From: Deinococcus sonorensis KR-87
GTDB lineage: Bacteria; Deinococcota; Deinococci; Deinococcales; Deinococcaceae
Length of the DNA: 64,000 nt
NCBI RefSeq assembly: GCF_040256395.1
Contig: NZ_CP158300.1
Span: 310,001 to 374,000 of the forward strand
Reading direction: 5' to 3'
A program made the translations under genes and the position numbers. The notes beneath the pieces were generated by a model. The model saw only the letters and a program-made list of their open reading frames with translations, searched no databases and had not been told where the DNA came from. Shown here piece by piece: positions 56,064 through 64,000 of the stretch (within the stretch, counting starts at the first letter, position 1; each line of letters starts with the position of its first letter).

Positions 56064-58073
56064 GTCCTGCAGCGTGTAATCGCGCCCGCCGATGCGGACG
56101 AAGCCGGTGCTCATCTTCTGGCCGTCGGTGTCGGCCAGGAACGCAAAGGAGCGCACCACCCGGCCATCTGCATACTTCAGTTCCAGCGTGTTGCCCACAA
56201 AGCGGTAGGTGCCGCTGCTGCTGCGGCTGCTCTGGGCGGTCACCCCGCCGGTCGTGGTGCCGCTCGAGGTGCCAGTGTCGGTGAAGGTCGAGCTGAACCC
56301 GCCGGACGAATCTCTCGTGAAGCGGCCGTCCGGCGAGAAGCGCAGGAAGGCCTCGGAATAGCTGCTGGTCATGCCGCCCATCCCGACCGAGCCGGAGAAG
56401 CTGCGGTACGCGCCGTTCAGCTTCAATCCAGCGACACTGCGGATGGGAATCAGGGTGGTGCCGCCCAGGTCATACCGCCCGTCCGTTGTCTTCCTTAGCG
56501 GCCTGGGCTTTCCCGCGCCGATCCTGAGCTGACCGCCCTGAAGACTGTAGACCTCGCACAGCGGCAGGCCGTTGAGCTTCGTGCGCGTGCAGTCGGCGTC
56601 CCCCAGCCCGGTGTCCGGCTCGCGGGTGTACACGTACCCGCTCTTGTCGAAGATGTAGAAGTCCCAGCACAGGCCGCCGCAGTACCCGCCCACGTCCATC
56701 TGCCAGCTGGCGTAGGCGCCCGAGAGGCCCCCCGATCCCTTGGGTGGTGCGGGCGCCTTCGCCGTGCCGTAGCGGGGGAGAGGTGTGGGTTTCACCACCG
56801 TCGTGCAGTCCACCTTCCGGGCATCGACGCGCCGCTGGCCGTCCTCACTCTCCTGATAGGTGGCGCTCTGACCGTCCCAGGGGCCGCCGGTGAAGTCCAC
56901 GTCGCTCCAGTCCTCGTCCTGGTCGCTCAGCACGTCCACGGTGTAACGGCCCTCACCGCCGCCCACCCGGTACCGTCCGCCGGTGAGAAATTCCAGCGTG
57001 CCGGCGCTGGTGCCCTTCCCGTCGGAGGCGACACAGGGGTACTGGCCGACCTTGGGGGTTTTGAGCCCGAATTCAAGTTTCGCGAGGTTCTCGCGCGCGC
57101 CCGCCTGATAACACACGTAATCGCGCTCCTGTGCCCCGACGTTTCGCAGGCTGAAGTCCTGCCCCTCATCGCCGAAACTCAGGTAGCCCTCGTCGGACCC
57201 GCCGAGCGGACCGCCCTGCCAGCCAATCTTGCGCAGACTGCCGTCCTTGCGCACCGCGAAGGTGCCACCGCCCGCGGCCGTGCGGTACGCCGTGCCGTTC
57301 AGGATTTGCACGATGAGGTGGGGCCGCGCCACATCGTCGCCCTGCCGCTCCTCGTAGCAATGGAACTCACCGGGGATCAAGGCGTCCTCGGGGTGACCCC
57401 CCGCCTTGACGAACTCGGCGGCGTTGAGCGTTTTGATGGCGGGTAGGGTGGCGGGGCCCGGCGTGGGCTGGGGTGCCGGTTTCGCCTGCGTGGTCGCGGT
57501 TGAGGCATTCGGCGTGGTGGAAGGTTTTGCCGTTGCCGCACCCTTCGCCACGTCCACCGAGTCTGCGAGGGCGTTCAGGCCTGCCTGGTATTTCTCCACG
57601 AGGGCGAGGCTGGACGCCTGATAGAGCAGCAGCACTGCCCGGCGCGTCTGTCCCTGCCCGAAGGTGCCCGCCACGTAGAAGCGGTACTGTGGCTCGCCCG
57701 ATTGACCCATGATCACGGCGGCCTGTGACAAGACCGTCTCGCCATCCTGCGCCGTATTCGTCTCGATGGGCGTGGTGTTCAGCACCTGCACGTTCTGGTG
57801 CAGGCCTGCCACGCGCGCCTCGAACCAGGGACGCAGGTCCCCTGTGAGTGGCGCGTCAGGGGACAGCAGAATGAAGGCGGTCTGGCCAGCGGGCAGGTCA
57901 CGGGGTGTGAAGGCCAGGACGCCTTTCTGGAGTTGCGCTGTCCAGCCTGCCGGCACACGGTACGTGAGGTTCCCCAGGGTGGGCGTAGACTGTGCAAGGG
58001 CTGTTGCAGACAGCCACGCAAGCACCAGGCACCACATGAACCAAAACCGCCAAGCACGCCGCATTGAATTCAT
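56055..58073 (-). CDS. large secreted protein of unknown function
   Basis: 672 residues. A signal peptide (about 1-30, WFMWCLVLAWLSATALAQ) is followed by a region of about 170 residues resembling a lipid/PsbP-like fold (LTYRVPAGWTAQLQKGVLAF). Then come a Thr/Pro/Ala-rich linker and a long beta-rich C-terminus with repeated strands ending in YRFVGNTLELKYADGRVVRSFAF. No catalytic motif was recognised. ATG 58073 has GGAGG 6 nt upstream and is preferred to 58094. Convergent with the FMN reductase gene. Probably envelope-associated; similar multi-strand proteins occur in Deinococcus, but I cannot assign a function. Confidence 0.75.
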   Translation of the reverse strand: MNSMRRAWRFWFMWCLVLAWLSATALAQSTPTLGNLTYRVPAGWTAQLQKGVLAFTPRDLPAGQTAFILLSPDAPLTGDLRPWFEARVAGLHQNVQVLNTTPIETNTAQDGETVLSQAAVIMGQSGEPQYRFYVAGTFGQGQTRRAVLLLYQASSLALVEKYQAGLNALADSVDVAKGAATAKPSTTPNASTATTQAKPAPQPTPGPATLPAIKTLNAAEFVKAGGHPEDALIPGEFHCYEERQGDDVARPHLIVQILNGTAYRTAAGGGTFAVRKDGSLRKIGWQGGPLGGSDEGYLSFGDEGQDFSLRNVGAQERDYVCYQAGARENLAKLEFGLKTPKVGQYPCVASDGKGTSAGTLEFLTGGRYRVGGGEGRYTVDVLSDQDEDWSDVDFTGGPWDGQSATYQESEDGQRRVDARKVDCTTVVKPTPLPRYGTAKAPAPPKGSGGLSGAYASWQMDVGGYCGGLCWDFYIFDKSGYVYTREPDTGLGDADCTRTKLNGLPLCEVYSLQGGQLRIGAGKPRPLRKTTDGRYDLGGTTLIPIRSVAGLKLNGAYRSFSGSVGMGGMTSSYSEAFLRFSPDGRFTRDSSGGFSSTFTDTGTSSGTTTGGVTAQSSRSSSGTYRFVGNTLELKYADGRVVRSFAFLADTDGQKMSTGFVRIGGRDYTLQDKK

Positions 58074-58209
58074 CCTGTCCTCCAGCATGGGCACGTTCGT
58101 TCAACGGTACCCACCAACGACGCCGATGAGGTGAGAGTCCGTGACCTGCCAATGACATGGCAGCCATTGGTCCGAGGCTTTATGTGCGTCACACTGGATT
58201 GAATAATCT

Positions 58210-58374
58210 ATGAAACAGCTGATTCCTTGGCCTTTATACCTCGTGTTTATGGGCGATGGCTTTATTGAAGTGTTGATTGCGTCTGTTTTGCTTGGTTCAG
58301 CTTTTACTCTGCATGTGCTAGGGCTTAAGCAGAAGAGGGACAAGCAGGAAGCGTCGAAGATCTATGTGTCGTAG
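58210..58374 (+). CDS. possible small membrane protein (54 aa), AT-rich
   Basis: ATG 58210 to TAG 58372-58374. A hydrophobic stretch (about residues 19-41, FIEVLIASVLLGSAFTLHVLG) is followed by a charged tail (KQKRDKQEASK), the layout of a small single-pass membrane protein. Codon use and GC are much lower than in neighbouring genes, pointing to a foreign origin. No clear ribosome-binding site. Existence is not certain. Confidence 0.4.
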   Translation: MKQLIPWPLYLVFMGDGFIEVLIASVLLGSAFTLHVLGLKQKRDKQEASKIYVS

Positions 58375-58712
58375 GTTTCTCTTAATTCGTGAAATTTTCA
58401 TTTTTAACCTACCGTTGAGACCGGCCAGTCAAGGTGATTTTATCCACTTGCATCTGGCTTAAGGAACCTTCCGTGACTCCCCACATCCTGCCACCGCTCT
58501 TGACAGTTTGAGAGGGTTACCACTCGAGTACACTGCACTTTGTCTCCGACAGAAAACGCATTTTGGGCTCAGGCCGGCGGATTCGCTATATTTTGCACTA
58601 AGTCTGATTAGTGCGAAAAAGGAAGCGGGAGGCGAAAGTGCCCTTCTTCCAGTCCCCCCTGCACCCCACGCACGAAAAAACACCGTCCAGGACGCACTCC
58701 AACATGCCTCCC

Positions 58713-58765
58713 TCACAGGAAGGTCAGGAAGGGGCCTCGGGCACGTTCCGAGGGGTACAGGATGG
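58713..58765. repeat. 53-bp dispersed repeat, copy 1
   Basis: Begins TCACAGGAAGG and ends GATGG; about 70 percent identical, without gaps, to 60185-60237. On the minus strand both copies can be read in a frame ending in Phe-Leu-stop, so they may be the tails of two related decayed genes. Confidence 0.45.
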
Positions 58766-58905
58766 TCCGCCGTATGGATCGTTCTTGTGTCTACTTCCCC
58801 ACGCCCTGAAGAACACGGCAGCCGGCGTCGCCCATTCCGGCACTGTCACCGAACCGATCGGACCGCTGGAGCCCTGCGGCCAGATTTGATTGAAGCGCGA
58901 CACCA

Positions 58906-59166
58906 GCGTACGTCGTGGGATACGCCGGCGAGCTCCAGGTGGCCCTCAGCACCCTGGGACGCTTCGCGGGGATGCATGGTTGGGCCGGAGATGACCGATT
59001 GCCTGAAGAGCAGCAGCGCGGTATACGCCAGGCCCTCGCTGAGACCGGCTGGACCTGGCTGGATGGCGATTTCCTGTAGGTCACCTTCGAGGGCCTCAAC
59101 GTCTATTTCTTCGGTGACTGTGAGCCGCTGATGGTTCTGGATCTCCTGTTCTACTGGCAGGACTGA
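58906..59166 (+). pseudogene. remnant of a small gene interrupted by an amber codon
   Basis: One frame reads VVGYAGELQVALSTLGRF to TWLDGDFL, then TAG at 59077-59079, then continues VTFEGLNVYFFGDCEPLMVL and DLLFYWQD to TGA at 59164. Amino-acid composition and codon bias are protein-like on both sides of the stop, so this is a recently broken gene of unknown function. No upstream start with a ribosome-binding site was found. Confidence 0.5.
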
Positions 59167-60184
59167 ACATCCGGTTTCGTGTTCGGAGCGCCTCGTTTTT
59201 GGCGGGTGGAGTGCGCTTGATCATGGGATGCGTCGCGGAGGGGGTGCTCGTCTACCTTGTCGCAATGGCATTCGTTTTGTCGTCGCGATAGTAAGCTGCG
59301 AACATTTTCACGAGCTGGAAGATGCTGCTCACCACAGAACCGCGCGCTGTGCTCTCTCCTTTTTCCTCTCTCATGCTTCTGCTCGCGCTGAAGCATGGTG
59401 AACCCACTACAGCAACACAGAGGGGCCGACCACCCTCCCCTCCGCCATGCCGTCACCCAATCCATAACCAGCGTCATCCGTACAGGTGTATCGTTGTTAA
59501 GATTCTACAATCCCTCCTATCTAACCACACCTAAATTGGCAGGCAGCAACCCCACCCCAGATCACCGGAGGGCAGCGCGCCATCATCGGCAACCTCCTCA
59601 GGCTGGTCGAGCACGTGGATCAGCGGTACAGCACCACGCTCACCACCGACCTGGCCCGCCTGCGCGCGCTTGCCGGTTGGATGAACCAGGTGATTCAGCA
59701 TTTCCGTGTGTCTCCTTGAAGAAATCAGCGGTGCTCAGACCCTGGTACGTCCCCATCACGCAGCTGATCCACGGCGGTTCCCGAGTCACCGCACGTCCTG
59801 TCAATGAGACTTCCACCGGTCTTCACGCCGGGAACACCGTGACCTGACGTCCGAAAACCGGGAGATGCGCGAGGGTTTTCAGCTGGTTTCACGACGACCG
59901 GACGCCCGAGCGAGGGGCAAGTGCGGGCTGTTTCTGGGAGGCCGCTTCCCCATGATCCTGTGAGGACGTTTTGACCGGGCGGCAGCAGCAGCAGGGGCAC
60001 TTCGGCAGCAGCAGCGGCCCGGGGCCTCGGACGATGGCGGGTCTTCTGTTGTCCGATCGGAAGGCTGGATTCAAACCAAGATCAATTAGTGAAAACCCGT
60101 TGTGGTTCTTGAGCTCAAATCTAAATTTGAAGGTATAACGTCCACACGTAGTACGGAAATATTTCAGAGGCGATCAAAGCTGTC
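59167..60184 (+). other. gene-poor, mixed-composition region with fragments
   Basis: No intact gene. A protein-like fragment (frame at 59537-59719, containing IIGNLLRLVEHVDQRYSTTL and ALAGWMNQVIQHF, ending at a TGA) looks like the C-terminus of a lost gene. GC is lower and more variable than elsewhere, as in decayed mobile DNA, but no transposase motif was found. Confidence 0.4.
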
Positions 60185-60237
60185 TCACAGGAAGGCCAGC
60201 AAGGTCCCTCCAAACGAACCTGAAGGGTAAAGGATGG
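60185..60237. repeat. 53-bp dispersed repeat, copy 2
   Basis: Partner of 58713-58765. The following 60238-60587 stretch contains a 60-codon minus-strand frame (60252-60434) without recognisable domains; I do not call it as a gene. Confidence 0.4.
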
Positions 60238-60587
60238 GGCAAAATAAGCAGCTACAGTCCTGGAATTAGCTCTTGCTCGAGCAGAGCAGCGAGGGGTTTT
60301 CCCGCAAGCATCGGACGCGTTGGACTTGCCGTCCTTTCCGCATTTAGCACTTCGCTTAGGCTATGCAGAGCTGCAAAATCATGAAAACGCTCCGAGGCTA
60401 TCGGACTCCTGGATATCCATCTGTCCTGGTGCACTCATCTTCACGCTCTGAATCCGTCAGACCTAGCCAGCTGAAGCAGAGGCTCTGAAGTTGCCCGCTT
60501 CCGCCCCTATCTCACAGCATGTACTGTGCTGGCGCAGTCAGGGACCATCGAACTGCCTTACTGCCTCTTGATCAATCGATCTTTGAT

Positions 60588-60623
60588 CACCATACCTATA
60601 GACGTTTGTCTACGGGTATGGTG
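60588..60623 (+). promoter_or_regulatory. 36-bp interrupted palindrome upstream of the lexA-like operon
   Basis: CACCATACC (60588-60596) and GGTATGGTG (60615-60623) are exact complements. Inside them, TAGAC (60599-60603) and GTCTA (60608-60612) pair across a 4-nt centre, with a 2-nt mismatch between the blocks. It lies 24-59 bp before the leader ORF, where an autoregulatory LexA-type operator is expected. Confidence 0.65.
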
Positions 60624-60646
60624 AGATACGTTCAGGAGGTTCAGTT

Positions 60647-60688
60647 ATGTCCTGTCGCTCTCCTTTTTTCCTCTCCAAGGTCGGTTGA
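60647..60688 (+). CDS. 13-codon leader ORF before the lexA-like gene
   Basis: ATG 60647 has AGGAGG (60634-60639) 7 nt upstream, the best ribosome-binding site in the operon. The ORF encodes MSCRSPFFLSKVG and stops with TGA (60686-60688), one base before the ATG of the lexA-like gene. Translation of the main gene would thus depend on termination-reinitiation at TGAcATG. Alternatively it marks a gene start lost by frameshift. Confidence 0.5.
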   Translation: MSCRSPFFLSKVG

Positions 60689-60689
60689 C

Positions 60690-61343
60690 ATGCCGCCCAG
60701 CTTGACGCCCCGGCGGCTGGAGCTGCTGACCGCCCTGCACCGCCTGCAGCAGCAGCAGTGCGGCGTTACCCTCGGCGACCTGGCCAGCGCCCTGAACGTC
60801 AACCGCGCCCGCGTCCACGTGCAGGTCAAAGCGCTGCGCGGGCTTGGTCTGCTGACGCCAACCACCGGCCGACACGGCGACCTGTGTCTCACCGACGAGG
60901 GCCGGGCCGCCATTCAGAGCGGCATCCCCGTCTACGGGCACATCGCCGCGGGTCCGCCCGGACACGCCGAGCAGGTCCCAGACCGGGCGGTGCGGCACCT
61001 CGAGGACCTGCTCGGTCACCGGGACGGCGACTACCTGCTCACCGTCCGCGGCGACAGCATGACCGGCATCGGCGTGCTGGACGGCGATTACGTGCTGGTC
61101 CGACCCACCCCGGAAGTGCTCGACGGTGACGTCGCGGTGGTCTCGATCCCTGGAGAGAACAGCGCGACCCTTAAGCGGCTGTACCGGCTGGGCGACGAAG
61201 TGATCCTGCTGAGCGAAAACCCCACCTACCCCCGCATGGTCTACCCGGCCAGCGACGTGCAGGTGCAGGGCCGCATGCTCGGCGTGATCGGCCTGCCCCG
61301 CCCCCGCGCCGCCCGCCCGGCCGAACCGGTCCGGAACAGCTGA
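60690..61343 (+). CDS. lexA: LexA-like repressor (S24 autopeptidase)
   Basis: 217 residues. N-terminal winged helix-like DNA-binding domain (about 5-70, VTLGDLASALNVNRARVHVQVKALRGLGL), a self-cleavage site Ala87-Gly88 in GHIAAGPP, catalytic S123 in RGDSMTGIGVLDGDY and K162 in ATLKRLY. RecA-stimulated cleavage after DNA damage would derepress the operon. The organisation lexA-imuY-(small ORF)-dnaE2 is that described in Deinococcus deserti. The stop overlaps the start of the next gene (TGATG). The 36-bp palindrome upstream is its probable binding site. Confidence 0.92.
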   Translation: MPPSLTPRRLELLTALHRLQQQQCGVTLGDLASALNVNRARVHVQVKALRGLGLLTPTTGRHGDLCLTDEGRAAIQSGIPVYGHIAAGPPGHAEQVPDRAVRHLEDLLGHRDGDYLLTVRGDSMTGIGVLDGDYVLVRPTPEVLDGDVAVVSIPGENSATLKRLYRLGDEVILLSENPTYPRMVYPASDVQVQGRMLGVIGLPRPRAARPAEPVRNS

Positions 61344-62569
61344 TGCCCGGCCCCCTGATCGCCTGCGTGCACCTCGCATCGTGGGCACTGAGTGTCGTGT
61401 CTCGCGAACACCCTGGACTGCCGGTGGCGGTGCTCAGCGAGACCACCCACCGGGTCCTGCAGGTCAATCACCTGGCCCTCGGGGCTGGGGTTCGCCCGGG
61501 GCTCCGCTACGCGGCTGCCGTGTCCCGCTGCCCCGACCTGCACGCAGAAGTGGCCGCCGGTCCCCGGCTGGCCACCGCGTGGCGGGAACTGCTGGACCTG
61601 CTGTACAGCCGCTTTAGCGACCGCATCGAGGGGCCCCTTCCCGGCACCGTCTTCCTGACCTGCACGCTCCGTCAGGCACAGGAACTGGCCGCCAGCCTGA
61701 ACGCCCCGGTCGGTCTTGCCGCTAGCCAGGAGGTCGCTCAGCTGGCCGCCCTCCGCGCACAGCCTGGTCAGGTGCGGGAGATCACCCCGGACGTGGAACA
61801 CGCCCTGCTGCCGATCACCCCCCTCGCCCACCTGCACGTGCTGGGCCTCACCGACGAGCAGCTTCAGCAGCTGGCCTTCCTGGGCCTGGCGTGCCTGGGC
61901 GACCTGCTGAAGTGGAGCGCCGCCCAGCGCAGCGCCTTCCTCGGCAGCGCCCTGGGGCGACGCCTGTCCTCGTTCCTGAAAGGCGAGCGGCGAACGACCA
62001 TCCAGCGCTGGACGCCCGGCGAGGTGATCAAGGAGACGTTGACCTTCGACCTGCCGCTGCACGAACCCGGCCAGCTGCAGGCCGCCCTGCAGGACCTGAT
62101 GCCGGCCGTGTACCGGCACCTGCGCGGCCGCACCGCCGCCTACCTCACGGTGCACGCCGATACGCCCGGCGGCCGCCTCACGGCCAGCCGCAAGCCGAAG
62201 TGGCCACTTGACGAGCGGGGCCTGTGCCGGGTCGCGGGGCTGGCCGTGGGCGACGCGGATGCCCTCGTCTTGGGCATCGACCGCCTCACCGTGCAGCTGA
62301 GCGGCTTCGTTCAGCCCAGCCGGCAGGTGGGCCTCTGGGCGGGTTTGCAGGAACTGGACGTGATCCGCGAGGTGCTGGACCGCTACCCGGCCGCCTTCGT
62401 GCGCGTGCAGTGGGGCAACCCGCACGCCCTGACCGCCGACCAGCAGTACCACTGGGTCGACTGGCTCACCGGGGAAGCGCAGCTGCGCCCACTGACCCCC
62501 ACGCCGAATGTGCAGGGCGAGCCGACCGCCCTTCCTGTCTCTGGGCGCTACTCCGAGGCGGGGGACTGA
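61343..62569 (+). CDS. imuY: ImuB/ImuY-like Y-family polymerase homologue, catalytic residues missing
   Basis: 408 residues, Y-family (DinB/UmuC/ImuB) layout. The N-terminal LIACVHLASWALSVVSREHPGLPVAVL corresponds to the usual VDMDxFYASVE block but with His where the first catalytic Asp belongs. The second acidic motif (SxDE) is replaced by GTVFLTC around residues 105-111. It is therefore probably not a polymerase but the adaptor of the mutasome that brings DnaE2 to the clamp and lesion, as for ImuB. Overlaps lexA by 1 bp and the next gene by ATGA. Confidence 0.88.
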   Translation: MPGPLIACVHLASWALSVVSREHPGLPVAVLSETTHRVLQVNHLALGAGVRPGLRYAAAVSRCPDLHAEVAAGPRLATAWRELLDLLYSRFSDRIEGPLPGTVFLTCTLRQAQELAASLNAPVGLAASQEVAQLAALRAQPGQVREITPDVEHALLPITPLAHLHVLGLTDEQLQQLAFLGLACLGDLLKWSAAQRSAFLGSALGRRLSSFLKGERRTTIQRWTPGEVIKETLTFDLPLHEPGQLQAALQDLMPAVYRHLRGRTAAYLTVHADTPGGRLTASRKPKWPLDERGLCRVAGLAVGDADALVLGIDRLTVQLSGFVQPSRQVGLWAGLQELDVIREVLDRYPAAFVRVQWGNPHALTADQQYHWVDWLTGEAQLRPLTPTPNVQGEPTALPVSGRYSEAGD

Positions 62570-62817
62570 TGCGCGACACGCAGATCCCACTGGACGACGT
62601 CACCGTGGACCGCAGTGGGCGCCCCGTGCGCTTCCGCTATCAGGGCCGCCTGCAGGTGGTGCGTCAGCAGCTGGACGACTGGCGGACCGGTGGGCGCTGG
62701 TGGCTGGACGAGCCACCCCGCGACTGCTACCTCGTCGAGACGGCCCAGGTGCTGGCGGAGCTGCACCGCGAGGATCCCCCATCCAGCCGGTGGTGGCTGG
62801 CCCGAATCCAGGACTGA
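62569..62817 (+). CDS. DUF6504-like small protein of the mutasome operon
   Basis: 82 residues: PVRFRYQGRLQVVRQQLDDWRTGGRWWLDEPPRDCYLVE, then AELHREDPPSSRWWLARIQD. Short Trp- and Arg-rich proteins of this kind sit between imuB and dnaE2 in many mutasome operons; function unknown, perhaps ImuB-DnaE2 assembly. The ATG overlaps the imuY stop (ATGA), and dnaE2 starts 3 bp after its stop, so all are co-translated. Confidence 0.85.
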   Translation: MRDTQIPLDDVTVDRSGRPVRFRYQGRLQVVRQQLDDWRTGGRWWLDEPPRDCYLVETAQVLAELHREDPPSSRWWLARIQD

Positions 62818-62820
62818 GCC

Positions 62821-64000
62821 GTGACCCCGCCCCCAACGCGCCTCACCGCCCTGCTGGACGCCCACAGCTTCTTCAGCGAAGGGGCCAGCACCGTCAGCCC
62901 CACGCGGCTGGTGCAGCTGGCGAGCGCGCGGGGCTTCACCGGTCTGGCGCTGACGGACGACGCGTCGGTGGGCGGGGCGGTAGACCTGTGCCAGCAAGGG
63001 CGAGAGGCGGGGCTCAAGACGCTGAGTGGCACGACCCTGCCACTCCTGGTGCCGCGGGGTCGGGACCGCGCGGACGTGTTCCCGGTGGTCCTGCTGGCGC
63101 ACAACCGGGCCGGCTACGCCCGACTGAACGTCCTGCTCACCCAGCTGAAAGCAAAAGATCAGCCGGGGTTGCCCCTCAGCGAACTCCTGAGCGACACCTC
63201 GGGTCTGGTACTGCTGACCGGCGCACGGAAGGGCTTCCCGACGGTGCTGGGCGAAGCACGACGACTCACTGAGCTGGATGACCTGCTCGGCAGGTTCAAG
63301 GCGGCCTTTCCAGGGCGCCTGTATGTCCAGCTGTACCACGACCTGTACCCCGGCATGCGGCGGACCCTCGGGTTCCTGCGGGCGGTCGCGCGGGACCACG
63401 GCCTGCCGTGCGTGGCCGCCCCGGAAGTCCGGCTGGCCAGCCCCGAGGAATACCCGCTGTTGGACGCGCTGAGCTGCGCCCGCCTGGGCATCGATGTGAT
63501 GACGCCGCACCCCGACCGGCCCAGGAACGACGCCATGCACCTCAGAAGTCCCGAGGAGTGGGGCCGGCTGATTCCGTACGGCGACGCGCTGCTGAACGCC
63601 CAGAAGCTCGCGGAGCGCTGCCACCTGGACCTGCGCCCGGACCGCCTGACTCCTCCCCCACCCGCCCTTCCAGACGGGCTGGACGCCCGGACCTACCTGC
63701 GCCGCCGGGCCGAGGCGGGGCTGAACGTGATGTACCGACCCCAGGAGCGGGAACCGGCCAGGGCGCGCCTGGAGACCGAGCTGGCTACGGTCGAGGACCT
63801 GCAGCTGGAAGGGTTCTTCCTGTCGGCCGCCGAGATCACCGATTACTGCCAGGACCACGGCATCCTCGCGGCCGGGCGGGGCAGCGCCGCGGGGTCGGTG
63901 CTGTGCTACGTCCTGGGCATCACCCTCTCGGACCCGGTCCGGCACAACCTGCTGTTCGAACGCTTCCTGCACACCGGGCGGCACAGCATGCCGGACGTGG
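62821..64000 (+). CDS. dnaE2: error-prone DNA polymerase III alpha subunit DnaE2 (N-terminal part, truncated by window end)
   Basis: About 393 residues visible. The N-terminal PHP domain has LDAHSFFSEGAS and ALTDDASVGG, where canonical PHP domains have HxH and DHD, so metal-binding residues are degraded as is usual for polymerases without PHP exonuclease activity. The start of the polymerase domain is visible as GFFLSAAEITDYCQDHG, AAGRGSAAGSVLCYVLG and RFLHTGRHSMPDV, the window ending just before the catalytic PDxD aspartates complete. DnaE2 performs mutagenic lesion bypass with ImuB/ImuY. GTG 62821 start. Confidence 0.93.
   Translation, partial: MTPPPTRLTALLDAHSFFSEGASTVSPTRLVQLASARGFTGLALTDDASVGGAVDLCQQGREAGLKTLSGTTLPLLVPRGRDRADVFPVVLLAHNRAGYARLNVLLTQLKAKDQPGLPLSELLSDTSGLVLLTGARKGFPTVLGEARRLTELDDLLGRFKAAFPGRLYVQLYHDLYPGMRRTLGFLRAVARDHGLPCVAAPEVRLASPEEYPLLDALSCARLGIDVMTPHPDRPRNDAMHLRSPEEWGRLIPYGDALLNAQKLAERCHLDLRPDRLTPPPPALPDGLDARTYLRRRAEAGLNVMYRPQEREPARARLETELATVEDLQLEGFFLSAAEITDYCQDHGILAAGRGSAAGSVLCYVLGITLSDPVRHNLLFERFLHTGRHSMPDV

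Noticed and set aside
60252..60434. 60-codon minus frame upstream of the mutasome operon
   Set aside because: No ribosome-binding site or domain; overlaps low-complexity gene-poor sequence.

Overview
The window reads as an accessory, GC-rich stretch (about two thirds G+C in the gene-dense parts) of a Deinococcus genome, possibly a plasmid or second replicon. The evidence is the lexA-like / imuY-like / small protein / dnaE2 operon at the right end, a layout described in Deinococcus deserti, and many genes with a TANNNT -10 box only 5-8 nt before the start codon, the leaderless-mRNA signature typical of the genus. A DinB-family protein and a spore-photoproduct-lyase-like radical SAM protein in a non-sporulating background fit too. 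I saw no intact transposase, tRNA, rRNA or CRISPR array.

Left third (1-14454): one large divergent catabolic locus. The minus-strand arm encodes a cupin, an alpha/beta hydrolase, an HpcH/HpaI-type aldolase, a HisD-like dehydrogenase, a LacI-family regulator and a 3'-truncated SDR. The plus-strand arm encodes a sugar-type ABC importer (binding protein and two permeases, no ATPase), three tandem two-domain SnoaL/NTF2-like proteins, a second HisD-like dehydrogenase and a nitrilase-family hydrolase. Two identical 14-bp palindromes sit just downstream of the -10 boxes of two matching divergent promoters, so the whole locus looks like one LacI-type regulon. The substrate is unknown; this is the best candidate for an undescribed pathway.

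14455-29000: stand-alone genes (membrane-anchored alpha/beta hydrolase, a receiver-domain protein beside a decayed copy, AIM24 protein, SPL-like radical SAM protein, DinB, GNAT, serine beta-lactamase-like hydrolase, MFS exporter, MOSC protein) and two paralogous winged-helix regulators, separated by long gaps with no recognisable genes.

29015-34056: a LacI regulator with a divergent operator and two lipoproteins that share a CBM32-like domain, one on a beta-helix protein and one on a GH128-like catalytic domain; probably extracellular beta-glucan degradation. 34259-41066: RsgA, an HxlR/SDR divergent pair, and a multi-GAF histidine kinase with a receiver-only partner.

41067-47953: a FadR-type GntR regulator overlapping a HAMP membrane protein, divergent from a complete LIV-type ABC importer. 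48005-58073: patatin, PhyH dioxygenase and convergent AraC regulator, two large secreted proteins of unknown function, and a MarR / LLM oxidoreductase / FMN reductase group. 58095-60640 is lower in GC and holds a small membrane ORF, an amber-interrupted gene remnant and short repeats. The window ends in the mutasome operon: a 36-bp interrupted palindrome, a 13-codon leader ORF, lexA-like, imuY-like, a DUF6504-like gene and the first 1.2 kb of dnaE2.
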